Shown: positions 1 through 14,458, counted from the first letter of the stretch. The stretch: DNA of 64,000 nucleotides from Telmatactis stephensoni (GCA_029948255.1 JALIZF010001578.1:369531-433530); one strand, 5' to 3'. Numbers and translations are program-made. The notes: generated from the letters alone by a model not told the origin.

Positions 1-3000
1 TTCCTACTGCAGCAGCACCAGTTATTGAGAAGCAAAAACAGAGAACAATCACACAGGAACTTCAGCCTATCAACCCTTACATATCCGGTGGAAGAGTGGG
101 ACCACAATCACTTACGACTGGTAGCGCAACTGGAGACGAGAAACACCAAAGTAAACTTGCACTCAAGAAGAACTTTCTTTGGCTGCTTTCACGAAATACC
201 GACTGTGTCAACCAGAGGATACCGGGATGGACTGGTTTCAACATTCAAGCACGTGATGATGAGGAGATAACGAAAGACATAGTTAGATACCTTCCAACTA
301 TAAATGCCCCTGCTACTGAGATGAAAAACCGTCAATGAAATTCTTTGCAAGTCAGATGAAATTAGAAAAGTTCTGAATCTGAAAGAAGTAGTTGTTGTCA
401 TGGATCAAGCATTGTATGCCAAAGCCGCAGAATCAAATGGCAGCATCCAAACACTTACAGCTTCATAATCCTTAGACTTGGAACATTCCACACAATTTGC
501 AATTTGATGTCCATTATTGGAAACGGTTTGAAGTTGCCGGACTGAAGGACTTGTGCATTGAGTCAGGAGTGATTGCCGAGGGATCCATTCAAAATGTTCT
601 TACTGGAAGATGTATAACCGAGGCGTAAGAGTACACAAGTGCATTTTTGAAGCTTTGATGAGGTTAGCTTGGAAACAGTTTGCCCTATGGGTAAATGAGG
701 TACACCCAGACAAGTTACCTGCAGTTCGTGCTTTAGAAGAACAAGTGGCAGAAGTTGCAAATGATATCACTCAACGATCACACGATGCAATTCTACAAAG
801 CACTGGTTTTGGAGAAGTGCATCGATTGTGGGATGCGTTCTTAGACCATCTCCGGAGTAGTAATGGTGAACAGTCCAAGTTCTGGATGTCTTACATTGAT
901 ATTGTCAACAACATCCTACTGGCACTGATTAGAGCTTCCAGAGAAGGAAACTGGCTGTTACACCTTCATGCCATCCGAGCGATGATACCTTGGTGTTTCG
1001 CTTATGATAAAGTTAACTACGCCAGATACCTACCTGTGTACTTGGCGGAGATGATAAATCTGCAGACCGACCACCCTGATGTTCATCATGGACTGATGGA
1101 AGGGCACTTCTCTGTTCAGCTGTCTGAAGGAAGTACTTTTGGCCGTCTCCCTGTTGACCAGACAACCGAGGTGACGATCAATAAAGACACAAAAACAGCT
1201 GGTGGAGTTACCAAGTTTAGCTTAAAGACAGGAGCCGTCAACCGATTCTACATGACCGCTGAGTATCGGTGTTCATTTTTGAATCAGCTCAAATCTATGG
1301 TTGACTTAAGCCAAACAACGTTCCATCATGGGGAGTTGCAAGCACCAAGGATCGCCAAAGACGAGAGAGCAGTATCAGCAGTGCAGAATCTAATAGATAG
1401 CTGGAATAATCCATTTGCAGAGAATCAAAACGTTGTCAGCATTTCAACAGCCAAGGAAGCTCCCGATGATATTAGACGGGACTTGCTACAAGCTCAGTCG
1501 ATTGGTGAAGAGGAATACCAGAAATTCAAGAAAGAACGACTCGAAAGCACTCCACCAAAAGTCAAGTTCCATGATCCCTTAAAACTGAAGAAATTGAAAA
1601 CGTTTTCGTCTCTCACCAAGCAAAGAAAATCAAGACCACTGGACGAGCAGTCATACTTAAAGCAGACAGGACTCTCTTCACCAGGATGATCATCATAGGA
1701 CAAAGTCGGAAGATTGATGTTAGAGATTTACTAAGTCATAGTCTCGGTCCTTTGCCCTGGGCTCTAGCAACGCCAGAAGGCCTACCAAGGAAGACCAACA
1801 AGGCAGCTTTAGCAGCACAGCTACAGAAGAATGAACACCTAGTGCAAAGAGTTCCAGAGAATGCAGCAACTATAATAGATGCCATGGGCCTCGTACAGAA
1901 GATAAATGTTGCAAATAGTCAAACCACCTTTGGAAGTGTTGCAAGCATCTTTTTTACTATGGCATTGAATGAAGGTGGCCCGCAAAGTACTAGGATTGAC
2001 ATTGTCTTTGATACGTATAGAGAAATATCCATCAAGAATGTCGAGAGATGTATCAGAGGGGAGGTTCAAGGGGTGCAATTAGCAAACATCACTGCAACAC
2101 AGATAATCCGACAGTGGAGAAGGTTTCTCAGTCAAATGAAGAATAAGACCAGCTTGATTCGATTTTCTGCAAATGAGTTCAAGAAAGAGAAATACAAGGA
2201 AATTCTGCAACGCCAAAGAAGGTTCTTTTCATCACAAGCGAAGAAAAATGCTGGAAGATCACAGGAGAAAGTGTCGAAGAGGTGCCAGAGCTGGCAAGCT
2301 CACAAGAAGAAGCTGACACGCGGCTTTTACTTCATGCTTCACACGCTGCGCAAGAGGGTTATCAAGCTGTCATTGTCGTCACAGAAGACACAGATGTTTT
2401 TGTTTTGCTGCTTTCATTCTGTAGAACCATGGACACAACCATCTTGCAGAAGTGTGGCTCCAGTACACGCACCAAAGCTGATTGACATAAAGAAAATCAC
2501 AACCGTGCTTGGTGAAGACACATGTAGAGGTCTAATTGGAATGCACGCTTACACTGGCTGTGATAGTGTAAGTGCATTTGCCGGCAAAGGAAAGGCAAAA
2601 GCGCTGAAGTTACTCAGAGCCGATGCTCATGTAAGAAGAACTTTCACAAGATTAGGTGAGGAATGGGAACTTCCACAAGACCTCTTTGCTGAATTGGAGA
2701 AATTCACATGTGAACTGTACTCATCTGGAACCACTGATGTCAATGTTGCACGGTACAACCTCTTTTGCTCGATGAATGGTGAAATGGAATCCTTCCAACT
2801 ACCACCATGCAAGGATTGCCTACGTAAACATGCCCTTCGCGCCAACTATCAAGCAGGCATCTGGAAACGTAGTCTACAACCAAGTCCCACAATACCGAGT
2901 CCTTCCGGCATGGGATGGGAACTGCAACAAGTTGATGAAAGGGAAGAGCTTTACTTTGACTGGATGGATGGGAAACCAGCTCCTGATGCTGTATTGGAGC

Positions 3001-3182
3001 TACTTGCTTGTCGATGCACAAGATCATGCAAGCTTCCCAACTGTGTGTGCTTGGCGAACGGCCTTAAATGTACAGATATCTGCAATTTGAAAGACTGTGA
3101 CAACCAGGTACAAGATGATGATGAAATCGATGTTTCCGATTCAGATTCTGACGATACAGATGATACTGATGATGAAGATTAA
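1..3182 (+). pseudogene. FEN-like nuclease / Cys-rich tail family, copy 1 (5' end outside window)
   Basis: A decayed copy of a large multi-copy protein family, open mainly at 610-1689 and 1686-3182, with matching pieces upstream in other frames from position 1. The C-terminal part has spaced acidic motifs: IIDAMG, IVFDTY, EADTR, EDTDVF and TGCDSVSAF.GKGK. These resemble the acid-rich I region and the helix-hairpin-helix (sGCDY..GIG) of FEN/XPG nucleases. The protein ends in a Cys-rich segment (CRCTRSCKLPNCVC...C...C) and an Asp-rich tail. It is a homologue of the 6785-11357 copy along its whole length. The two main frames would be one reading frame but for a one-base shift at the A run 1626-1629, and the EADTR segment (about 2315) is in yet another frame. 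Unlike copy 2 it has no intron at the VHK/CIFEAL junction (about 642). The nuclease role is my inference from motifs; I know no characterised member. Confidence 0.6.
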
Positions 3183-3899
3183 GAACTTATACATTTAATG
3201 TGTAAGTTCTTAATCTTCTAAGAACTTATTTAGCAAACAAACTTTAAAACGATTTAATTGTATGTTATTTTCGTTAGCATAGTGCCCCTTTCGTAATATT
3301 TTACACAATGCGGGGGACTGGTAACTAGTCAGAATAGTCAATAATACGTATGTAGAAATTTGGCATAGCATTCATTTTGTAAAGTTTTGTGTAAGACAAG
3401 ACATTTTCAATATCAGCTCAAGATTTTTCATTTTCTATTAACGTTTTCGGAGATAAAACGTTTTCGGAGATAAATGAAAAAAAGGGGAATGTTATATATG
3501 AGCATTTGAAGAACACTGTATGTCACGTGACTCACAACTCACACCTCACCACTTAGTCAATTAAAACTATTGTCAGTGTTGTGATATTGTCTAAACTATT
3601 TATATTAAAGCCTTTTGGCCGATATTGGTCCAATATCTGCTGTAGATAGTGAATTTAATCGTTCGGATATGATTTAATCTAAAAATTGTACCTTGCGGGG
3701 TGGGGCTAGGAAAATAGCCCTTATAACTTATAGCTGTACGATACACATTGCTATCACCCAAAAATGTAAACTAGGGATATAAAGCTACGTTTTGGTGTGC
3801 ATGAGCCTTTGTCCCCCCGAGTGGTACCAAAAGGCAAATTTTGCTGCCCTGGCTCATAGACTATTATAAGTTAGATGTAGATAGTCTTTTCCACTTTAA
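3183..3899. other. Non-coding stretch after copy 1
   Basis: No open frame of note. The first bases form a short inverted repeat around the stop codon of the upstream gene (AAGAACTTA and TAAGTTCTT, 3181-3212). The rest is AT-rich sequence with no recognisable coding or RNA feature. Confidence 0.5.
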
Positions 3900-3900
3900 G

Positions 3901-4008
3901 GCCGGGTTCACACGATGACAAAAGCATAGATATAAGCATAAGCATAAGAAACAAAATTTTCCATTTTCTTACGCTTATGCTTATGGCCTAATGCTGCGTG
4001 TGTGAAAT
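3901..4008. repeat. MITE-like hairpin end, GGCCGGGTTCACAC family
   Basis: The left side starts GCCGGGTTCACACGATGACA and carries AAGCATAAGCATAAGAA. The right side carries TTCTTACGCTTATGCTTATG and then GTGTGTGAA, so the segment folds back on itself. The same terminal motif occurs on the MITE at 45925-46104. It resembles the GGCC(C/G)GGTTCACAC ends I associate with Harbinger-type MITEs. The right end lacks the outer CCGGCC, so this may be a terminal plus subterminal hairpin of a larger decayed element rather than a complete MITE. Confidence 0.5.
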
Positions 4009-4205
4009 GTTAAAAATGTGAATTGGCTTAAAAGATACAGTTGGGTGAGACTTTGAAACATCATTTGGATGCAATAAATTGTTGAGGTTTGGGATTGTAC
4101 AGGCCACATTCAACTGTATTTTGGGAAAGTAGTATTCAGTTATTCCAGTTATAATATGGTTATGAAGATGACATGGCATCATAATGTATTTTTGTTACTA
4201 TGTAG

Positions 4206-4786
4206 GTGCTGTTGATGATGACAGTGGCTCTGTTGTTGAAAGTTCTGAAACAAAATCAAAGCCACCAAAAACAAAGCCTAAAAAGAAAACCAGCTTTGAG
4301 AAAGGCATAGAAGTAATATGTGACAAGTTAAATACTTCTTGTGAAAATGAAATGGAATGGTAATAATGATAAAATATGTGATTGCCTTTTGTTATCCAGG
4401 GTACCACAGCTACTCCAATCAGTGCATCTTTTACTATCAAATCATATAAAAATACATCTTTGTTCATCAGGCTCATGAAAATGGAAGAAAATAGACAGAA
4501 GCATGAGTTAGACCTACAATTAAAACAAACCCAGTTAGAAAATGAAAGACGTGCCCAGGAAAGAGAGCATGAACTGAAGATATTAAGTCTCCTCCTGGGC
4601 CAGCAGGCGCAGAATCCAAGCGACTACAGTGGATATATTACCGGAATGGTACCACCACATCCAATGTCCTCTTGCTATTCAACGCCATCTTATATTAATT
4701 GGGATACAGCTGCCAACTCCCAATCAACAAGCAGCAATAAAGGAAACCCTGTACATTATACTACACTTTATTACAGTAGTCCGTGA
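4206..4786 (+). CDS. Two-exon coding fragment with charged coiled coil (Myb/trihelix-type transposon gene C-terminus?)
   Basis: Exon 1 (4206-4359) follows a TAG acceptor and ends at a GT donor. Exon 2 (4471-4786) follows CAG and ends at TGA. The reading phase is kept across the 111-bp intron (EMEW then LMKMEENR). The joined peptide has a Lys/Ser/Asp-rich stretch, KTSFEKGIEVICDKL, and a Glu/Arg/Lys-rich helix (QKHELDLQLKQTQLENERR) predicted to be a coiled coil. It ends in a Tyr/Ser-rich tail. The layout resembles C-termini of Myb/SANT-like proteins encoded by Harbinger-type elements, and a Harbinger-like terminus lies just upstream. That assignment is inference. Upstream exons were not found. 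Confidence 0.5.
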
Positions 4787-6784
4787 GCCAAGTCTCAAAA
4801 ACAGCATAAAAATCCAAGTTCGTTGCACCCCCCAGTAGACATAGTTAAACTGGTATCAAATCAAAGCTTATGAACTATATTTTCCAAATCCACTTGTTTA
4901 CAAATTTGAAACTTGTGCTTTAACGAGAACCAGAGTGGTAAACATGGGGGGGTGGGGTAGGGGAGATTTTGGGCTGTATCTCAAACAAATGCTAACCAAA
5001 CCAAATCTAAGGAATATAGTGGATATGGCATAAGCTACAATGCCGGACAAAAAGGTTAAGACAAAGCGAAAAAAATGTTGCTTTTTGAGTAAACCCATCA
5101 CTTTCAGTTCATTGTTCTCCCCTCTCCCCCTCTCACCCAATGTTGAGGTAGGTGCACAATGTCGTCCATAGAATGGGCTATCGTCTGGTACAACATTGAC
5201 CCGGGGGGGAGGGGGATTCAATAAATAACTTGTAAGCAAGAGGGGACCTAATCAAGTAACAGCTCAAATGTATGGATTTCATAACTGTCTCAAGGATTTT
5301 TGTCCGTGATTGTAGCTCATGCGCTTATCGAGTTCACATGTTTGGTTTCCATGGCAACAGGGCCGGCTAAAATAATGCTTTTCAGTTCAAAATATAAGAT
5401 TTTTGAGGAAATGATGTCACAAAAGTAAACTCTAAATTCTTTATTCAAGCTTAACGACGACATTCTTTGTGTAAAAGTTAAATGTACACCATAGTGATAC
5501 AGAAATAGTCGACTGACTGAGTATTTTGACTTTTCCTCTGTACCGCTGATTTTTTTTCCTAAATCCCTACTATATTTCATATCCGTTTGGTGAATTATTG
5601 GAATCTCTATATTTCCAGAGTTATAATAACAATATACTGTAAACTTTCTCTAGTTATCTAGCCTTGGGTCATTAATGTCTTCAACACCTCGAGGTGCTGA
5701 TTTTGTTGCCATGGCAACCGGATATTTTTTTAAAAACAGTTTACCATTTACTTAAATATGTGTTAGGATAAACTGTAATAAATGTAATATTTTTGTCCCA
5801 ATTATACTTATTTCAGATAACCTCAACTTAATTACGCCTTAAATTTGCAAATTACTTGATTTCCTAAAAAAGGTGGTTTCCTTTAATCCTTGGATCATCC
5901 TTATTCCATTCCCTATTTTCCTCTTGGATTCAGTAGCAGGTAAGTAACTGTAAATTATTATGTATTTGATAGAAAATAACCAAAACAAAATCAATGAAAC
6001 TCTCCATTTAGCCTTCAAGATTATGTTAACTTTAAAAAAAAAGTTTTATAAAAGTATCTCTATCGTGTCTGTAAGTACTCGAATTCGAACTTACCCAGCT
6101 AGTTAGAGCTCTGAATTCTTAAATCTGACCCTTAAAAGAAACCCCTTTTTCCTTTTCAGAATTTGGCCCAGAAATTTGAGTAGATGTGTAGTTTCTAGAT
6201 ATGTTTTAAAGAAGATTTTTTTCAATATCAAGTAATTATGGCTTAAAAAGTGCCAAAACTAGCCCTTCATGAACTTTTAAGCCTTTAGGGTATGAACTGC
6301 ACATGAAATTCTATTTTTATCAGTTAAGAATAAATTTATTCATCAACTAAGATACAATGCTTGTTTAAAGCAGTCTTTTTAATTGTGCAAAGTAATTATA
6401 TCTTATATTTCTATCAATAAATTGACAAGCAACTTTCAAGCTCTGATGTAAAGAATTATCACTGGCAAACTGAGGCCTTAATCAGTCAGGTTTGATTAAA
6501 ATTTTCACTTCGATTAACACTTTTATCCAGCTTTTATTAATCCAAACCATGTACAAAAAACATAAACTTTCTGAAAGTAATAATTTTGTATATCGTCTTG
6601 TTCACCCATATGTTTCTTCAAACATATGGCAACAGGTTGTCAATGAAAACCAAGTAGTCTTTTGAAGCAATTCTAATTCTATAGCTAGTCATGCATTCAT
6701 TTTACTTCACAGAGATCAACTTCCCATCAATTTTTTGACATGCAAGATGACACGACACCATTTAAATGGGACATTTGAAATATT
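4787..6784. other. Non-coding stretch
   Basis: About 2 kb with no supported gene. It contains runs of G (4940-4970, 5200-5215), two RFX-type X-boxes (listed separately) and AT-rich DNA up to the start of the second nuclease-like copy. Confidence 0.45.
5345..5718. promoter_or_regulatory. Two X-box (RFX-type) motifs
   Basis: GTTTCCATGGCAAC at 5345-5358 and the perfect palindrome GTTGCCATGGCAAC at 5705-5718 both fit the RFX X-box consensus GTNRCC(N0-3)RGYAAC. They lie 347 bp apart, about 1.1-1.4 kb upstream of the second nuclease-like copy. The sequence alone does not show whether they act on any gene, and both could be remnants of one dispersed repeat. Confidence 0.4.
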
Positions 6785-9700
6785 ATGAATGAATTAGAAA
6801 CTTCAGTTACTGTGAGACCTGACTGGAATAAATGTCTGTGTCATGTGAGGGATGATGGCAGTGGTGCTTTGACACAATTTTCCGAGAAGAGCTGGAAGAA
6901 GTTTGAGGAGTGTGCGAGAAGAAGAACAGATGAAATATGGTTTATCATGAAGGAACACAGGGATAAAGGGCCAAGAGGTTATTATCATAGACAATGCTAT
7001 CAAAAGTACACCAATATTACTTATTTGTCACGAAAAGAAGGTGCTTCTTCGCCTTCCCTTGTAGAAAAAGACCCTGTCTCCAGCTGCACTGTGCCTGCAC
7101 CAAAACGTCTAAGATCGCATATTGAATTTGACAATGACAAATGCGTTATCTGCCAGAAAGACAAAGTTATTAAAGGAGTACAAGGACAAGCAAGAACTCG
7201 AGAGCCACTCACCCTTAACATAATGAAAGATGGCAGTTCTTCCCTTTTAAAGGCAGCCCAGATCAGAGGAAATGAGCAAGTTCTTCTCCAAATCAATCAA
7301 CAAGACACCATTGCAAAAGGAATCAAGTATCACCATTCTTGCTACAAAGATTTTACTAAGGCGGACACCCTAGTCAAATTAGAACAAAAGCATTGTGAAA
7401 GCAAAGATATGAGAAGCCAGGCTTATCATGATGCCTTTGAAGAAATTCAGAAATGTGTTCAGCTAGAGGTCATAGGAAAGAACAAAGTCATGAGTATGTC
7501 AGATCTTACGTCAAAGTTTATAATGGAGCTTGCCCATCGTGACACTCATGCGCCCGAGTATAGATGCTCAAAGATGAAACAAAGATTAAAGAAAAGCTTT
7601 GGTAATCTTTTATCCTTCAGAAAGCCATCAAAAATGAATGAAGCAGAACTTGTTTATCACACCCACGCAGATAAAGGAGAATATGTAGAAGTAGCATACA
7701 CAAAGACAGTTCCAGATACCAGCTACTGTGAAGAAAGTGTTGTTGATACATCATGGGACAGTGATCAAGATACAGCCAATTCAATCTACCATGCTTCAAA
7801 GTCACTTCGAAAGGTCATCTTAGATGTTGATACCAGAATGAAATGGCCACCAGAAGCAGAGGATCTTGATGATGGCACTTCTGTTGTACCGGATTTGGTG
7901 TATAATATCGTTTGTTGGATTCTGTCAGATTGTGACTTTAGTAAAAATAAGATCAATAATGTGCCTGATAATGTGCATCACCTTGCTTTGTCAAGATCTC
8001 AAGATCTTGTTCACTGTGTAACACGTGGTCGAGTGAAGACACCAAAACATGTTTCACTTCCCATAACCATCAAAAGCTTAACAGGAAGTGTTGAAGTCAT
8101 TACCCTATTAAATAGGTTTGGACATGGATTAAGTATGGATTAGTTTAGTTCAAAATTAGAAAGAGTACTATACCAACAATCTAGTTTGGTCTCTTGCCTT
8201 CCACTTTTCTTTTCATTAAATATATTTATCATTGGCAACTACCAGAGTTGCAAATTTCCAGAGTTTAAAAGTTCTAAATTAAACTATCAAAATGCTTGAC
8301 TATAAAGTGGTGTGTGTTCAAAGATTAAGCACAATTGACTAATGCAATAATTTTTTGATAGGAAAGGGAACGACACACTGCACCAATGGTATAATTGTGC
8401 AAAGAAAACCTCTCATATGTGCATTGCCCCCTGCAATGGTCACCGAGAATGAAAGATCAAAGAAAAAACGCTCATTCTCTGGAATACATAGCGATTTACT
8501 TCCATACCACTCTGGTTGTCGACAAGGCCCCCCTACGTTTAACATTGGTGTGAATCAAGTCATTGTGCCAGTCCCAGGCGTGTTGGAGCGTGCACACTTG
8601 ATTGATTTTGGATGGATGTTGTGTAGACAGCCTGTAGAAGATACGTTGTTTAACAACTTGGATGGACAACATCAGGTTATTCCCTCTTGGACAGCTTTCA
8701 ACATGATGCTACAAGAACCTCATCGCGAGTGTAATGTGGGTTACTGCCCCGTTATAGAAGCTAGTCCCACGGAGCTCCCTACAGTGTTCAACATTCTAAA
8801 AAAATCCATGCAGATGGCAGATCAACTTGGCCAAAAGGATGTCATTGTTGTATTCGATCAAGCCATATACTTCTCCCTGTATCTTTAAGAGACATAACTT
8901 CTTTGGAATCCTTCAAGACTAGTGTCAAGACTTATTTATTTAAACTGGCCTACAATTTATAATTTTTCTTTTTAATTTTTATACAGCGCCTAGAACTGAC
9001 TTGTATAGGTGCTCTACAAGCCTTTTATATTATTATTATTATTATTATTATACGCTAAAGCACTTGAGATCAAGAAGAGTCAGCATCAAGAAGAGTTTAA
9101 CGTATTGTTATCAGGATTGGTGCATGGCTGCCATCGGAAAACGGTTTGGTGATGCCGGCCTATCAGACGTCTTGACCGAGAGCGGAATTGTGGCATCAGG
9201 ATCTGTATCTGGTGTACTTGAGGGCCGGCACTATAATCGACCTGTGCGTACACACAAGGTAATCTATTTTGTGAATTAGAAGTATTATCAAATTATTCAT
9301 ATACTGTATATTTAACATTTACATTGCATCATCTTTTAGATTGTTTTTGAGGCAATGCATCGTCTGCTATGGCAAGGTTTCAAGTCTTGGCTTCAATCCA
9401 AAGACATAAGCATCAACTATCCAAGTATCGTTAGTGATATACAAGAGATAAGGAGAGAATTCAACCAAAAGAAGTTTGAAGAGCTGTTGGTGTCTGAAAC
9501 GTTTATTGAGGTGTTTTGACTTCATGATGAGTACAAGAAAGAAAAAGAGGGCCCACTTAAAGAATTCTGGTTGTCATATCTTGAAATGGTTGGCACTCTT
9601 CTCGGTTTCATAAGAGCAACACAAGAAGGAAATTGGGAACTCCACCTTGAATCCATCTGAGCCATGCTACCATGGTTTTTTGCCTATGATCATGTGAACT

Positions 9701-11357
9701 ATTCACGGTACCTCCCAGTATACTTGGCTCAGATGTTATCCCTTGAAGACACTCACCCAGAAGCACACTGCCTACTGACTGATGGAGACTTTGGAGTGCA
9801 ACATTCGTCATCTCATGGTTTCTCTCAGGTACCAGTAGATCAGACAGTTGAGCAGACTTTAAACCGCAGTACGAAAACGAAAGGTGGGATTATTGGTTTC
9901 AGCATGAAAAAAAGTGCAGTACAAAGATGGATCATTACAGCACATTCAAGAGCAGAATTTATTGACAAATGTAGACTTATGACAAACACTGAGGGCACAC
10001 AGAGTCATGTGCCTAAAGAGTGTGGTTCGCTTAGGTTGAAGAAAGATGAAGAAGATGTACAAAGAGTCAAAGAAGTAATTTCCAACTGGCATAACCCTTT
10101 TCAAACAACTGAGGAACTTATAAGCATCAGCAGTGGTAATGTCGCAAATAGAGCCATGAAACAAGATCTTATTGATGCAAAAGAAAAAGGGAGAGCAGCG
10201 TTAGCATCATTTGTCAATGAACGACTCATTGGCGGAAAACAGAGTTTCTTTGACCCACTCACTAAAATGAAGCTTAGTACATTTTCGGAAGCAAGAACAA
10301 AGAAACGAGTGACAACAGGAGGAAGAGATATCATCATTAAAGCTGATCTCAACTTGTTTGCTCGCCTACTAGTGATTGGGCAGAACCGACACATGAATCT
10401 TCGGGAGGTACTTTCCTACGAGCTTGGTCCAATTCCATGGTCCATTGCTTCTGCAGATGGTTCTTTAGCCAAGACCAACAAGGCTGCCCTCCCCAAACTA
10501 CTAGAAGATGGTATAGATTTCTTACAAATGCTACCTCCAGTTACCACAGTCATTATTGATGCAATGGCCATGCTGCAAACGATTACAAGAATCCCAGAAA
10601 AGTTTTCTCAGCTTGCTGACACAGTTCTCAATACAGTTCTTATCCTAGCAGGGAATGCAAAGAGGATAGACGTAGTTGCCGACCAATATCCTGAGGTCTC
10701 CATAAAGAATGCTGAAAGATCGAAAAGAGGGAGAGATGGTCAAATTAGTATCAAGATTACAAGCCCAGAACAGCTTTGTCCTCAGCTGTGGAAAAAGGCA
10801 ATGTCTAGCAGCAAGAGCAAGACAAGCCTAATGCATTTTTTTGCACAAGAATGGGGTACATCTAGGTTTGCAGAGAAGATCGGCCAACGCTCTCTATTTG
10901 TCACTCATGGATGTGAATGCACCAGAATAACAGTTGCTGAATCTGATGTAGTTTCCATCCTAGTGCCAGAACTGCAAAGCAACCAAGAACAAGCAGATAC
11001 CAGAATGCTACTTCATGCACAACACGCCTCCATTAATGGCCATTCTGAAGTCTGCATTAGGTCCTCTGACACTGATGTTGAGGTACTTGCCTGCTATCAC
11101 CAGAATGCCAAGGCCCTGAAGGCCAAGGATGGCAACATGCTGACGGACAACTTGAAGTCGTTTGGACCAATTTGGACCCTGCCTCTAGTGCTGTTATGGA
11201 ACTAATTAGTTGCAAATGCAACAGCACTTGTGAGACAAGGCGCTGTTCCTGTGTTAAGAATGCGTTACCTTGCAGTTGCGGAGACATTTGTATCAACTGT
11301 ATAAGTGATGCTCTTGGAAATGATGATTGTGAAAATAGCGATGATGAGGAGGCATAG
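6785..11357 (+). pseudogene. FEN-like nuclease / Cys-rich tail family, copy 2 (near full length, interrupted)
   Basis: Exons are 6785-8132, 8362-9258 (with an insertion at 8871-9048) and 9340 onward; both introns are GT-AG and keep phase. The N-terminus has two zinc-finger-like units of the form C-x(1-2)-C ... YH-x2-CY (NKCLCHVRDDG/YHRQCY and DKCVICQKDK/YHHSCY). The middle carries KGTTHCTNGIIVQ and VVFDQAIY, and the C-terminal part carries IIDAMAM, DVVADQY, EQADTRML and SSDTDVEVL. The region matching the GCD helix-hairpin-helix of copy 1 is missing after about 11100. The Cys-rich tail (SCKCNSTCETRRCSC) is at 11190-11300 in another frame. In-frame stops at about 9518 and 9658, frameshifts near 9110 and the deletion make this a pseudogene. 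Catalysis is unproven for the family. Confidence 0.6.
8871..9048 (+). mobile_element. 3' fragment of a CR1/L2-type LINE (or LINE-tailed SINE) inserted in copy 2
   Basis: The insert encodes a typical non-LTR C-terminus, LPVSLRD...SLESFKTSVKTYLFKLAYNL, then stop, then a short 3' UTR ending in an ATT microsatellite. It is flanked by TATAC direct repeats (8866-8870 and 9049-9053). Removing the insert and one TATAC rejoins the host frame exactly (DQAIY then AKAL). It is therefore a genuine secondary insertion into an open reading frame. Confidence 0.75.
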
Positions 11358-13170
<1,813 letters not shown>

Positions 13171-14370
13171 AAGGCGATCAATACTTGGGCTGTCAGTGTG
13201 GTAAGGTATAGTGCTGGGATTTTGGACTGGAGTGATCGGGAGTTGAAGGAGATGGATGTAAAAACGAGAAAGAGGTTGACAATGTTTGGGGTCTTTCACA
13301 AGAAGGGGAGTGTTCCGAGGTTGTACATGAAAAGGAAGCATGGTGGTAGGGGGCTGATCAGTATTGTTGACTGTGTGAGGGCAGAAGAGCTGGGTTTGTT
13401 TGGGTATGTTAAAGAGAGTGACGAGTGGATGCTAAAGGTGGTTGGTGAGTCGTTGCAGGTTGGTGAGACAAAGAAGGAGTATAAGAAGAGGGTGCAGAAG
13501 GAGAGGAAAGAAAATTTCCTAGAGAAAAGGTTGCATGGAAAATTTATGAGGGATGTGAGCGATGTTGCTGATGAGCGGTCTTGGCAGTGGTTAAGGGCAG
13601 GATATTTGGGTAAGGGCACTGAGGGGTTTGTTTTTGCAGCACAGGAACAAGCTCTGAGGACAAGGTTTTTCCGGGCAACCATTCAGAAAGAGAATGTGGA
13701 CCCAAAGTGTAGGGTTTGTGGGAAGGAGGTGGAGTCTGTTGGCCATTTGACAAGTGGTTGTAGTGTTTTGGCCCAGAAGCAATATAAGAAGAGACATGAT
13801 CGGATGGGGTTGAGGGTGTATTGGGAGCTGTGTCGGAAGTATGGAGTGAAATGTGCTGATGTTTGGTATAAGGAGGTTCCAGATGAGGTTAGGATTTCGG
13901 ATGATGGAGAAGTAGAGATTTGGTGGGACAGGAGCGTCGAGACAACACAGAAGATGGAACATAATCGTCCAGATGTTACTGTGTTGAACCGAGCGGCTCG
14001 TAAGTGGACCTTTGTTGATTTCTCGGTGCCTTGGGATCGTAATGTGGTGGTGAAGGAAGAGGAGAAAATTGCTAAATATTCTCCTCTTGCAAAGGAGATA
14101 CGAAAGTTGCACCGGGTGTCAACAAAGGTGGTTCCGTTGGTTGTTGGTTCTCTAGGGGTCGTGTCTAGTAATCTTGAGGGGTACCTGAAAGATCTAGGTA
14201 TTCCAGACGTTCTGGGTGGTATGCAGACGTCTGCGGTCATAGGGACCACCCTCATTCTGCAGAGTGTGCTTAGTCTCTAAGCCCCAGGTCTTGGGGTCGA
14301 GGCTAAGCAGTATCTTACACCTGTAGTGTGAATAAAACCTCCACTCAGGTTGTCTATCTATAGAAATTCC

Positions 14371-14372
<2 letters not shown>
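13171..14372 (+). mobile_element. R4/Dong-like LINE, 5'-truncated copy A
   Basis: Begins inside the coding region (KAINTWAVSVVRY) directly after the ATT array and runs to the stop at 14278-14280 and the 3' UTR ending TAGAAATTCCTT. It covers the end of the reverse transcriptase, the CCHC motif (CRVCGKEVESVGH) and the endonuclease with an intact RPD. It is nearly identical to the C-terminal part of the full-length copy at 14459-18317, which suggests a young insertion. The preceding ATT array happens to be open in all frames, so a spurious poly-Ile N-terminus would be predicted. Confidence 0.9.

Positions 14373-14458
<86 letters not shown>
14373..14458. repeat. (ATT)n microsatellite between LINE copies
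   Basis: About 86 bp of pure ATT. It ends ...ATTAT immediately before the first G of the full-length LINE. Confidence 0.95.
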
